The notes beneath the pieces are model-generated. The model was not told where the DNA came from, made no database searches, and was given only the letters and a program-made list of their open reading frames with translations. Shown piece by piece: positions 49,414-62,400 of a DNA stretch of 64,000 nt (position 1 is the first letter of the stretch; every line of letters begins with the position of its first letter). Where the stretch lies: positions 5,830,925 to 5,894,924 of the forward strand of contig JACDQD010000003.1 of the NCBI GenBank assembly GCA_019843655.1, given 5' to 3'. A program made the position numbers and the translations under genes. Source of the stretch: Lethocerus indicus (Eukaryota > Arthropoda > Insecta > Hemiptera > Belostomatidae).

Positions 49414-52400
49414 CCGGCCCTTCCACGAGTCCCCCCCTTAATGAGCGTCCCAACGTCCGCTTCATTTCATCTCCTATTACACCGGCCCCACACTATCCCC
49501 TGATATTCAATCCCGGCGGCCATCCTCCCAACGGTGCTTCGATCGGTCCCCGACCCGTTCTCAATTGCGACGTCGGCCAACGAATTGGAATAAGCAAGTT
49601 CGGATGATGGTGGGGGGGGGTTAGGCCGGGTCGAACACTGTTCTGAAAGACCCGGCAAATTCCACCTCCCGACTGTTTTCACTACGCGGGATGGAACCTT
49701 TTTTGTCCATCGAGGTTCAAATTTTAAATATGGGAAAATAAACCAGAAACTTTTTCTCTCTTTTATTCCATTCATTTATTGTATAATGGTTCGCCAATAC
49801 TCCCTACACCGAGGTCTGGGAAAGTCTAAGATTGTGGACCCTAACTTTAACCCTTCACATGTGGAAGCCAGTCTCCTGACAGAACATATTATTGCATATA
49901 TTTAAGAGGATATCTCTTTTTTTACTCCTGACTATAATTATCCTTGAAATCGCGTTAAATATAGTTCTGGGCGTTCTGAAATAATAACGTTTTGTTCGCT
50001 TAATTAGGTTTCGGTTTAGCGGGTCCGACAAAACCGGCGTTGGAAACATATCGCTAATCTACGCCCGCTCTAATTATGGCAGTTGAAAACGTTGCCAGAG
50101 GGGGCTCTTTAGCGGACGTTTTACATCGTTAATTCGGTATCATCGACGCACCGGTGTGAAAACAGTAAATAACATCCGGGTTAATAACTTCGGTAAATTA
50201 TAGGGTGGGTCACAATGCGCCCACGTTAAAGTGACTAATTGTTGTAATTTCATTGTAATGTCGTGATCCGGCCCCCTCTAAATCACTCTGAACGCTCGTG
50301 CGGAAATTAAACGCTGGGAGAACTTATTTATTTCTGGTGGCGGATTCCTGGCCGCTCCACTGCTTTGTAGTCCTTTCAGCCCGGCTTTATACGATCCTCG
50401 CTGACCCCTATATATACATTAATTTATCAGTTTCACGAATTAAACTATCTACGGAACACAAGAAAGGTCGAGCTTAGCGCGAGTCAAAAAGTCACTGGTT
50501 TTTGCAATTCTTATAATTCGGAGTCAATATTCGGAGAAAAACATGTCTTGATAATAGAATGAGACTAGACGTAATAACCAGTCTGCAGTCTGATTTCAAT
50601 CTCCGGATTGTACAGCGTAGTGGCACGATAACAGATCTGCACTGCGAAGGGCGGGAGGTGAAATCCGACGGTGATTCAATTTGTTAATGGCCATCCGTGT
50701 TAAAACAGATTCATGAGGTCGTACAATCTGCTGTAGCAGTATTACACTTTGACCTCGGCGTTTCGCTCGATTTCTAGGCTACGAACTGGAGGCAAAATGT
50801 GTCTATTACATTGAAGAAGTAAGGTACCATTTAGAATAAGCCAATAATATAAAGCCGAGTTTAGAAAAAGTTGCCGGATCGAGCAGAAGGGTGATATGTT
50901 GAGAAATGATTCTTTTATTTTAAATACGGAATTCCGTTTTGTACTTAAGGTTTTATGACGATCTATCAGATTGCTGATATTTCATCAGATGATCGCAGAA
51001 ATCAGATTTATATTCCCTAACAAGTTAGGGCTATAGCATAGACACTCATTAAAATATAGTGTTGAGTCTCCTTTGTTTCTGTTATTGTGTCAGCGGTTAC
51101 TCGGCCGTAGGGCAGTTGGGCGGAGTTTATCGAAATTTCGTGTTTTATTTCGTGATCCAGTATCGCAGTTTTTGCCAGCCGGCTGTGAATCAGAGGCGGC
51201 GACAATAACTAACTGGTGTACTAACTGTGGACATAATTAAACGGGGCCCATTGACTCATCACGCCGCTCGGTACCAATTGGATTACACAGCACTGCCGGC
51301 TAAGGCTAACGGCACTTGCTGTCGCGCATCCCAATGCCGCACTGTTTGATTATGTCCCGGCTGCGGCTCCTCACTATTCACAGTTAGTTTACTACTCAAT
51401 TACAAACAATTCTAATTAGAACATTCCATCATTTAAGATATATAAAACTGTACGAGCGGTACTGACCTTTGTTATGTAATTTGTTTTTAAAAACGAATTT
51501 CTGTCACTTGGCTGAAATGACCTATTAGGATTTCGCCTGTTGCCGACGCATTATCCTGTAATGGGCTCCCTAAATTCGCTTCTTGTTGTTCTGCAATGTT
51601 ATATAAATTTCCATTAATATTTTCTTTGAAATGTCCGAAATGCAAAAATGAATTTTAAGCAAGTAGGTCTGGTATTTAAATTCTGAACTAGAAGAAATGA
51701 ATGTTGGGGATCGATCGCCATCATTATTACTTTTCTACCGGGAGTGGCCAATCATCTATATTACACGACAAAATAATTTTTTTAAATAATGTATTCAAGA
51801 ATAACTATAATAAGGAGTATATATAATAAAACTCTATATCTAAGCAATTGCGGTACCCAATCCCGGTTGATTTAGAACCACGAGTCATCAAAAGTTGTTA
51901 ACCGAATTTGCCTTTGTTGGACCGGACGCAAATGGGAAGGGAGGCTTGTCGAGTTCGAGTCGGAGCTCCGCATTAAACACACAATTAGCAATCGGACGCA
52001 CTTGTCCATTTCCTTTGTGGGGGCCAGCCATCAAAGGAATAGGAAGCGCGTTTTAAGAAGATACCCACTCGTTTATGCCGCCCGGGATCTAGCCGTAACG
52101 AGGCACAGATTTTTATCCCGCCCCATCTTCTTTTTTGTGGTTTAATCTGCGAATGAAAAAAGAGTTCCGCCACTGCATTAAAAATTAAAATATGCGACTG
52201 CCGCCCATGGTATCCCTTGATAAAGGATAATAAAATAAGGCCGCGAGATCCGAGGGTAAATAATAAAAGAACACAGAAACGTATACAAAATAATTACGAA
52301 TGTTTTCTGTTGACGATGTACTAATTTACTGGATTGGTATGGTCGCTATGCGAAACGCGTGGAGAGATTTCTATTTTATTGTAAACGTCGTATATTGAAA

Positions 52401-53996
52401 ATAATATTCGATGTATTTCTTGGAAACGAATACATTATCTAACTCGCACGACGGTTGACATTTATGACCAACAATTTTATTTTCTAATAGTCCTCTTCGA
52501 CGAATTTGAAATGTTCAGAAAACAACCCCCGTACATACAATACCTATATACCAGTAGCTGTCCTTTTATATGACATCGATTCTTAACACTTATTCTTTAA
52601 ACACGCCGGAATTTGCTGATGTATTTAGAGAGGGTAAAGTTATTAATTGAATGCCACTCACCGTGATGAGAAACAGAAACCAGTCTAGCCCAGCAACAAA
52701 CTAACGAGACGTGTCGGAAAATTGCACGGGCGATAATAAATAGGCAGACCTCTATTTGTTAAATAATTCAAAATCCAACAATTACAAGTTGTTTAACTAT
52801 AAATTATTGTACATTATTATTACCTAGCAACATTTAAAATAAAACTATTTATAAGGGGAACAAATTTCAATACGGAAATGGAAACGCAGTAATACATTTG
52901 AAATTACTATAAACCTATGTAAATAATTATTGTTTGTAGAAGTTTAAAGCTGGCAGAATTGTACCCCTCTGGATAATGCGGACAGCTCAAAGCAATTATG
53001 TCTATTATTAAATCGTTAAGGTGATTGACAAGACCATAAACATAATAATTCGCTAGTTTATATTTAATATTTTACCTAAAATAGAACAAATCCACGGAAC
53101 CGCCCAACGTATTGCCTTTTAAATCAGATGAGACGGGAAGAAGAACGAATTTCGTATTTCATATCTCGTATAGCGCTCTGATATTTGTTGTAATATGATA
53201 ACAAAAACGAATCCTGAGAATTAAATTTTCAGCCACCTTCATTGTCAACTTTAATCCGGCCGGCTCAAAGGACCTAATAAAGTCACAGAGCCGTATTACA
53301 AATTACCTTCATTATTTCTCACCGTCTCCATTTCCAGTTTCGTTTGTTCTCATTTTATTAGCAGCCGTGAACTTATTCAATTTCGTCGTGGGCGGTTGAT
53401 CGATAGTGCTTTTTTTCCTTTTCTAAACAGTCGATCGAGAGGCAGTTTTCTGCCAAACTGGTTACATTAATAAAAGGGGTTGTCTATCCAACGGTTGTTC
53501 TGACACATTTTTAGTAACACAGAATGCTCCGTCTCATGTTTTATATTCACATTAGATTCCATACTAACGCGAATAATATCCAATTCGGGGATGTTATAAA
53601 AACAAATGGAATCCTGAAATAGGAATCCGATTACCGGAACCGGATCCAGGAAAGGAAATGTAATCATCAATCGGAAATGTCTGGAGGGCGTTAATTGGCG
53701 AATATAAATGTTCATCGGGTGTAGGGGTGGCTGGGGGTGTAGAAGCGTCATTAGGGAGCGGGGTCTTTCATCGGTCCCGAATCGCATTAAGAGTGGCGAA
53801 AGTATAAATCATAGAGTCCCTTCCGTTGTAAACAATTCCAGTAGCCGGCGGTGGGTACCTCCCTCCTCGATAATCGCCGGTCTCGTTATTCACTGGGACC
53901 GCGCCTATTGAATGTTAATCATTGAAATGTCTGCCTGGTTAGTGGGAAGGTGGAGGGAGGAGGTTTTGGGGGGACAATTAATTTTTCGGCTTGGAT

Positions 53997-54042
53997 AGAG
54001 TGAGAGAGAGTGAGAAGGGGGAGGGAGAGAGAGAGAGAGAGA
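53997..54042. repeat. (GA)n polypurine tract
   Basis: GA-rich run ending in about ten GA repeats, within a GC-rich island. Confidence 0.9.
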
Positions 54043-55835
54043 CCAGTCCGGAGGAAAGCCGATTATTCCGGCCCTTTTTCTGGCTGAGCGCCCCCCCTCC
54101 ACTTTTTTTCCGGTCGTCATCTAAATATATAATATATTAATCGGAGGGGTTCGGGCATTAATTCAACGAGGATTACATAATAGGTTTATTGTAAAATCCC
54201 TCCCCACAACTCGACCACTCACCCCCCGCCTTAATTATTTTCACGTGAAACACTTTGACTCCCCTCGCCCCCTTTGGATTTAGTCGCATGAATTTTAAAT
54301 TGGCTCCCGTCCGGCGTTTATTTAGGGAGACGGCCGGGAGGCACGCGTCCGAGAAACGTGACGGCGGAACGGCGTTTTAAAACTCCCCCTTGTAATTACG
54401 AACCAACTTATATTGTCCGAGCCGCCCTAATAATGGCGCTTTTATAAGTCCGCCCCGAGACGCCCTGAAATTAAGCCTCTTTACTAGCGACGATAGTTAA
54501 CGACCTCCCTCCCGGCACCAGTTTCCCACTCGGGGACCCCGCGCTTAAACCGACCGTCGCTTAGTAAAAACAACTCCTCGACTGACAATTATAAGAACTA
54601 CTCGGGCGACACTGCAGCTATTCAGCCCGCAAAATCAACAACAGGAAAAGGAATACATGCACGGGAATATCTCAAGAAGACGATACACTGAAAAAATGTC
54701 GGGGTAAGGGAAAGAAAGACGTGGAGGTATTATTAATACGCCATCCGCTCTCCGGTAGGGAATAATACTCGGGGGGCTAATATGACTAACAAATAGCATC
54801 TACAGAAATGATAGTGTTGTTCGCAGGATTTAACGTTGTGTAAAACATACTATATTAGTACCATTCTGAATCAAGTCAATAGGATTCCTTATTTAGATAA
54901 CGAAACCATTGGCACGAGCCTCAAACATCGCGAGGTGTTATATGTGCCCCTATTTATAGTGATTTTTTTTTTGAGAGATGAAAATATTACTAGGCGCTCT
55001 GACGATATACTTAGTGATAATTAGAACTACCGAAAAGTAATAGTACTAGCAGTGGTTCATTGTTGGACGACTGATTTTTTAATTAAGCTGGCACCGGCAT
55101 CCAAAGTCGTGTTAATATAGAACAACAATCGTAAAATATAAAACGTTTAAATCGTTCTGAGATATAGATGTATACCCTTTTTATATTTCTATCACTTTAA
55201 TCGTGGAGTCACTCGATAAATTCGTACATGCCTAGTTTTAAAGGAATACTATTGACAAGGAGATTCCGAATACGTGTAGAACCTGAAATGCACACGAGTG
55301 ATAATATTTCCAATCTAATAAACTAGAATTTAAGTCGCCGTCATTGGCTAATATCAATCCCTTAGACAATACAGCATTATCGTTCCTCAATGATATATAT
55401 GTTATATACGATAATGAAATGTAGCATACGATACAGCATGAAACTCTACACGAATACAAGGATTGTAAAATAGAATAACATAATATTTCATAATGCTAGC
55501 CCATTGCACGAACATGAGACTGACTGGAGAATACATGGTGAAGACGGACACGGCGTTATTTAACAAGCGGGAGTTTGAATAAAATGTCGTACGCGTCGTG
55601 AAATATGGCGCTCACCGGGTCGTAACTGCGAAACCGGCTCGACACTACTCTAAATGGAAATAAATGTAAAGAAAGGGCAAATAAAGGGGGAGGATTCAAT
55701 TATTTTGGAGTGCCTTATGTCCCGGCGGTGGGTGGGAGGGTCGGCTCTTGTTCCCGGTTGGCTGCTAATTATTACATTACTAAGTTGGCTGCTGCCGGGT
55801 GTAATATATTCTCATTAGGCTTATAGCTGGCGGCG

Positions 55836-55849
55836 CCCCCCCCCCCCCC
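55836..55849. repeat. Poly-C tract of 14
   Basis: Fourteen C in a row, 27 bp before the TATA box at 55876. Confidence 0.9.
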
Positions 55850-55875
55850 AGAGTTCATCATCACTAGCGCCCGGC

Positions 55876-55946
55876 TATATATACCAGGGCCAACCCCGAG
55901 GATGTATCATCAGAGTGCTCGCGGATAACTGGGGCTAATATTATGG
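55876..55946 (+). promoter_or_regulatory. Orphan core promoter with a minimal first coding exon
   Basis: TATATATA at 55876-55883, an initiator-like ATCATCAGA at 55906-55914 (A+1 at 55909 or 55912, 33-36 bp from TATA), then a start codon at 55943 followed after one base by a consensus donor GTAAGT (55947). This layout, with one codon before a phase-1 intron, fits insect cuticle- and secreted-protein genes. I could not find the second exon; it may lie beyond 64 kb. Confidence 0.45.
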
Positions 55947-57353
55947 GTAAGTTAACGTACGGTTTAAATGCAGGTCAGAGGAAGCGGTTGTTTTAAAAAC
56001 GTTTATCGAGGGAAAAGTTTGAAATTAGTAGTTTAAAAAATAACTGTGGGAAAACATTTATATACGAACATAACGTTCAGCGAGATTTCAGTTTGTTGCA
56101 ATCTTCAGCAGACCGTCAGTCTTTTTTTATATCTATCACTGTGCACACAATCTTGATATAGTTGATGTTTAACAAATCCCTGTAAGTATTGTGCTAATGT
56201 ACCATATATTTTATTCTATGAAATGATTATTAATACTAAGACCTAGTCAATTGTCAGTGAGTACGACGCTGTAATTTCGAGGCGGTTTCGTCGAAGTATA
56301 TTTCCTGGATTGATCGGTCTCAAAACGCATCACTATGCAGACATTACTCGAACAGGTTTTAAAAGAAAACATTTCTGTCGAATGTATAGAGGAACAATCG
56401 GGAAACTTTTGTGGAAATTAAAATGAGAACCGAGAGGTAATATTACTTGGGAACGAGAAAAAGGGAGGAGATCGTTCCCAATGGAATCAAGATATACGGG
56501 ATTGACGCCACAATATCTTCTTATATACTGTGACGTTTTGAAATAGAAATTAAGTACCATTCTCGCAACATTTCTGAGGCGACAATATTGTGAAGCGCAT
56601 GGAGGGATCGGTTTAATTCAGTGAAACACTAACACCGGCGTACACTAACAAAAATTAAGAATCTCAAACATTATAATAGTCTTTCCGAATTTAGTTTTAA
56701 TTATACTTTGAAAATTATGTTGAGATAAATTATTGGGAGCTTGTTATTTAGGTCTGGAGACGCGATTCATCATATTATTAACGAGGGGTTTACAAGTTAT
56801 GGTTAATTTGAAAGTTTGAATTAAAATAAAAAGTCTCGACAACATACATGAAACAGGTTAAGCAATCGCTAGGAAACAATAACGAAGACGAAATCCGTCA
56901 TTTTACAAAGCGGAAAGGAAGTCCTCTTTTGTCTACAGTGACTTCCTAAAGTACATAAATAAATAAAAACGTATATACGTGTGTATATGTATGTATAAAT
57001 AACTTCCTCGTCCTCACCCCGCAGTTTTCAACACTGGAAAACGATTTATGTTGATCGAATCTTTCCTTCTGATAAAAGTTCGACCGGTGCTCGCTAACTT
57101 GTGGCCACTTGCACACCTTTTAGCTGACCTGTTCGCCGAAATTGTGAACTTTTTCCGTATGAATTGCGGACGCCCGCAGTCTGGTCACACTGAACTTTGC
57201 CATAAACTGAACACTGAACGCCATAAATTAGGCCTGAAAATTAAGACTTCGAAAAGTACAAAATTTACCCGCCGAGGAAACTGGATATAAAACATTTTAA
57301 AAAAGGCATTAGAAAAGGTGTCTAATGAAATTTGGTAATTAAAATATCATTCC
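55947..57353. other. Spacer after the orphan promoter
   Basis: AT-rich with no supported exon. It would be intron if the promoter at 55876 is real. Confidence 0.4.
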
Positions 57354-57757
57354 CTGTTGATCCAAAATTTATTGAAAAAAGTTTATTTTTAGTAATCTAG
57401 TTAATCAGTGCATGTGCCCCCAACGAACTTTAGTTAAGTACATTTCAGCACCACTTTCAGGGGGCGCTAGTTTATCCGTAAATAAACGTTTTTCAATAAT
57501 TTTGAATCAAGAGGAAAACTTTTATGACCGTAAATACACAATACCAGATAGGTTACCTCTCATATATTTGTCAGAACCTAATAGTTGTGACCAGTTGTGT
57601 GATCAAATATGTATTTATCCGATAATCCGACGAAGACTTAAACCGATTAACAAAATCCCTCCCAACTCAAATAAGGCAAACAACACCCCCCAAAAACACA
57701 ATAACAAGACACATATATATACACACAACAAACAGACAACCATCACAGCAAAGTGAC

Positions 57758-58001
57758 TAGAAACACCGACTAGAAAAGAAAGATAGACCCCTGGTAGTTG
57801 GATAAACTACCGAATTTATTGAAGAAGATACTACGGCGCTCTAATGCGGACCCGCATAACAAGTTGTCTTGACGGTCTAGTATCTATTGCTTAGACGGCG
57901 CCGACCGAACTAGCGCCCCTGAGGGTGGTGCGGAAATGTACTTAACTAAAGTTCGTTGGGTGCACTTGTACCGATAAACTAGCTCCTCCGGAGACAGTGA
58001 C
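57758..58001. mobile_element. 244-bp nested insertion with AGTGAC target duplication
   Basis: The arm of copy 2 reads AAGTGACAGTGCAG without interruption. In copy 3 AGTGAC occurs at 57752-57757 and again at 57996-58001, with unrelated DNA between. The insert holds a hairpin GGTAGTT/AACTACC near 57797 and one full 70-bp unit (57907-57985), so it belongs to the same repeat family. Confidence 0.65.
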
Positions 58002-58053
58002 AGTGCAGTGACGATGTCCAAAAAACATCCAAAGTGCCAAATTGACTAACACC

Positions 58054-58091
58054 GCTACTGAAGATGGCGAGCAGCTCGAAACCGGTCCAGT
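58054..58091 (+). ncRNA. Degenerate hammerhead-like core in element copy 3
   Basis: GCTA, CTGAAGA and GAAACCGGTC are kept, but stem II reads GCTC where the others read GCC and the 3' strand of stem I is CAGT not TAGC. Cleavage is unlikely here. Confidence 0.45.
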
Positions 58092-58974
58092 AAAAGACCC
58101 AACCAGTGAGAGGAAGCAGAAACACACGAAATATTAATACAATATCATTATGATTTCAAAATAGAATATAAGATCTAAAAAATCATTACCGAATGAAATT
58201 CCAATTAATTGAGCAGCAAGAAATTGGTAGTAATTAATTAATTATATTTCCAAATATTATACCAATATCATTATAATATTAATTGCTAATGAATAATATT
58301 ATAATCAGATGAATGTTTTTCTAATAGCCGTTTATGATTGATGAACTTGTTATTACTGAACGCCGAAAGCACTCTAATCTGCCGATTGCTTTTGCGCTGA
58401 TGACTTAAACCGGTGACTTTCAAAATTACAGTGATTAATATTATTCCAAATAGTAAATTATGCATTAAAATCTAACCAGTCAAATCTTCGCCCAATAAAC
58501 TGGTTTGTGTTATAATTCTTTTTTCCAGTATTATTTTACCTAAATATTATTCAGATGACCAACTTACTCGAGAGTTAACCAAGTGCCGGTGGTCATAATA
58601 GTAGAATTAATGTGGCATACATTTTATGTGCTTGAATGTTATCGACATAGGGGCAATTCCCTCTACAGGGTAGAATTGACAGCACGACAGGCCTACGGGG
58701 CTACAGTCCTATTGTTTTTGTTAGTTGGCTCCCGGGGCATTTGCATGACTGTCACAATAAGCTCTGTTTGCCGAAGCCGAACTCCAACTTAGCCTGCTAA
58801 GTATAATGTTTATTCGGCAGTGAGCTAATTCGGCATGCTGGAGGGAGGAGCGGCCGCACTCAAACACCGAATGAATAACAGACACAAACTTATTTTAAGA
58901 CTACTGCTGTGAAATTTTTAACAACATATATCCACCCAATTTTATTTCGCAATATAGTAAGGAAAAACGATAAG

Positions 58975-58975
<1 letters not shown>

Positions 58976-59014
<39 letters not shown>
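58976..59014. repeat. (AT)n microsatellite
   Basis: About 19 AT repeats. Confidence 0.93.
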
Positions 59015-59016
<2 letters not shown>

Positions 59017-59383
59017 CAATGATTTTTATAGACATAAATCCTGAATGATTGGCACTTTAAGGTGTTTTGAGAGTAGGGTTCGTAAAATTGAAATCTTAGA
59101 ACGGTCTGTAAAATATTCGGATAAGCACGTTTAGGTAAAGACTAAATTCAATTAAATATATACATATTTAACACATTTATCCACCGAATGTGGGCGGAGG
59201 GAGTTGGTGGACAGACTTGCATACTGGAACAGTTCTTTTCGCTCAATTAAAGGGAGTAATGGTCCTCGAAGGCTGCGTAGTCACAGTTCGGAGCGTGATT
59301 GGACTCGGTCTCTTTTCAATTATTTCTATGTCTCACTCTACGTGTCACTCGGTTCTATGTTCCTAGACCACTATTAGATTTTC

Positions 59384-59386
<3 letters not shown>

Positions 59387-59427
<41 letters not shown>
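59387..59427. repeat. (AT)n microsatellite
   Basis: About 20 AT repeats, about 370 bp after the previous AT tract. Confidence 0.93.
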
Positions 59428-59433
<6 letters not shown>

Positions 59434-62400
59434 GCAGAATTTTCATTGTATATACAGATTTTCTTTTAAGGCCATAATGATAATTAATTGTACGGATATT
59501 ATTCGTGTATGATGTACATACGCACATCTCCTCGGTGATGGCACAAACACCTCCCGCCCTCTATTTAATCTAGTTTATTGTAGTGTTACTGAACGTCTGT
59601 GTAGTGGTGTGCTCCTTCCGTTCTAAGCGATGTGGTCCACAGTCAGCTTTCTTTAAATGGTTGTTCCGAGCATTTATAATTCAATGTGGGTCCGGGGGAC
59701 AGCCACTTCCTAAGCTAACACAGTGGCGTGTTTTGTGGGGCGTTGAGGGGTCGATCGGAGCCAAAGGGGGAATCGATAGGCTATAATTCAGGTGGGGCGT
59801 GTCCCCCAGTATAAACAAGCCCGGCTCTGAATACACCGCCTTCTATCTCCAGCCTCAACCCTGATAAGCCGCAAATTTATAACGCCTTGAGCATTGGACG
59901 TCTTTACACTGTATTTCACGCTTCGGCATACATTATTCGATGCGCTCGAGTGAGCCGTGTTTCGCGAGATATTGGGTTTGGCTGAATACAGCGGCGCCGG
60001 GAAGCCAACCCCAACCCCCTCTCCCTAGGAATCCATTAAAATGATATCGGCCTTTTTGTACCCGCCAGAAATTGACCCGACATTTCATTTCCTCCCTCTA
60101 TTGTCCGACCGGAGAAATATAAAGGAGAAAAGGGTTTAAATAAACAGTTGAAGACATTGCGATCCGGCGATATAAACGCCCCAACGGACTGTAGATACGA
60201 TGTCGCAGGGATACGGAAGTGAACACATCGAGGTTTGAGCATATTAATGTCAGAAATACTAGAATTCCCGGACGTGTATTTAAAGTGGAACAGTTCAACC
60301 GGCTGAAGATATTTCTTTCACGGAGCACATCGGAGATAAGAAAGGCAGAACTAGACAGAGAACAAGCCCTCCTTCGGAAAGAGGGATCGATTCTCGAAAG
60401 TATTAATTGTTTATGTAATTTTGGAATATGATAATTATAGTAAATTCGAAATGAGGCCTTTGCACAACCAACAAGATGTTTGACTAATTCTCTTCTTTCT
60501 TAATAATAGTATAATTATTTGTAGTGTTTATATCTCCGTAACTATGGAACATATTTGACATCCAAGTTCAAATGAAGGCAAATTTAATAACGACCCAGTC
60601 AAATCCGATTAACTATATCATAATTGACCTATATTTTTTTTTACTCTAAGTGTTTTACACAAATGTGGGTGCTCGCTTTGAATTATATTATTAGAGGTAG
60701 TATTATATTATTCCCAGGTCTGTATTATTGCGGCCTCATTCTTCCAGAGTCAACAAAATGAACGGGCCATTGTGCCCTGAGAAGTTGCCTTATGCAGGCC
60801 GACCTTCATGAAGTTCTTCAACTTGATAAATTAATGACGCTCGAGTAAATTTATGAAAAGAGCTAACCTCGGGTGGTGGGACTCCTTTCAGACGGGAGCC
60901 GGTGTCGCAGAAGTTTATGTGTTTTATTACCACACGAGAAGGACAATTGCCCCTTTTGATGTTCCACTTAATAGAACAATAACTCAGAGTAATGAGGCCC
61001 GCAAACTTTAGTGTTCGCCCCACTCAAAAGAATTCTTCCATTACATTATTAAAAATTTAAGGATTGCTTGCGGTAAAGCCATTTATGTCACTCTTGAGTG
61101 CTCCCTTTTCCCATTCAATTCGCACTAAAACGTTTTGCGACCGTTTTCTCATCTGTAGCGGGAGAGATATGTTCCCATTCCCTGTTTCTGTTCAACGTTG
61201 TAAACCTTGGGTCACTATTGTAAATCTGATAAAATAAATAAATTTATATTCCTCCGTAACTAATTTTACTTACACTGAGAACTGATGTGCAAGAAGAAGT
61301 ACAAAACATAAGTCAATTTTTTAAAAATCGATTTAATAGGACCGTGCATAAAAATAATCAAATACTATTTCCCATACGAGGAATAAAGCACCCTGACTAG
61401 ATCGATGTAAGAGATGGATAAAAGATGAATTGAAGCACAATGGTATTTCAATAACCCGACAAATGCTAGTGTAGAAATTGATGGAAAAATATATGAAAGA
61501 GACAGCCATCAGTATTACAATGGCTAGTAGCTGATCGAAAATGAGGTTGCTTTATACGGCTCTTATATTAGACATTTCTATCTAAGTAGGTCTTTGAGGC
61601 TGAAGCGATTCGTTTTAATATGTAGAGCATTGAACGCCCGACGGTGTAATTCACTACACAATACGCATTAATAATATCAATGAATATTAAATAACACAAG
61701 ATTAACTTAAAACTAATAAATGGAGTACCGTTATTTACTGATTTTACTTCGGGAATGGAATCAATAATTAGTGGATATTTGTTTTCTGATTAATCATACT
61801 GATTTTGGTTTCAAAGAAACGCAGCCGATACATGGGAGCAAAAAACCGACTGACAGGTGTCTCACAAGCACGATTTAACTAAAAGTAAGATCAAATATAA
61901 CAGTCTTTCGATAAAATGATTAAAAATTCTTTAAAATTATGCTCTTTATATGATATTATTGCAGACGGATTGTTGTGAAAAGTGATTGCAATGTGATTTA
62001 CTTGTTCTGGAGATAGAAAACGCTCAAGATAAATATTATATAATAGAAAATTATTACTTTTATCATATAATTTGAGCACAGCCACAATGAATGATGTTGA
62101 ATGAAAATGGAAACTGGCCTACGCTCAGACCAAGCAAGCAGGGGGAAAAAGTTTCTTGCTACTGATTTGATATTTATTTTTTATTTGTGATAAGTAAGTC
62201 GCAAAATCCCGGTTCCTGAAGTTCCACTCCCGCCTTTCTCCTCATCCTAATCCACTAGCTCAGTCCCTTTCCTCTCTTACCCATCCATTATCCCCCCCCC
62301 CGCGTCAGCTTAAACGCCAGTGGCCTAGAGATCTACTTGGTCTGAAGCCGTAAACTGTTCACGTGTGAAAAGTGCCGTAATTGGGTGGTTTCTTTTATCG

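Larger units (their letters stand above)
39858..55870. other. 16-kb stretch without a supported gene
   Basis: No exon, tRNA or element recognised. GC-richer islands lie at about 41870-42300, 42880-43080, 43680-44080, 47560-47700, 49410-49640, 53690-54560 and 55690-55860. TATA-like boxes at 45781 (TATAAATAG) and 46199 (TATAAAT) have no coding sequence after them. Simple repeats are listed separately. Confidence 0.5.
57354..58130 (+). mobile_element. Mobile element copy 3: degenerate, one inverted unit, nested insertion
   Basis: Has both subterminal repeats, left from CTGTTGATCCAAAA (57354) and right through about 57525, around a single inverted unit. A + strand arm follows that aligns with 39310-39690 but is more diverged. 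It is cut by an insertion at 57758-58001 and ends near CACGAAAT (about 58130). Older than copies 1 and 2. Confidence 0.8.
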
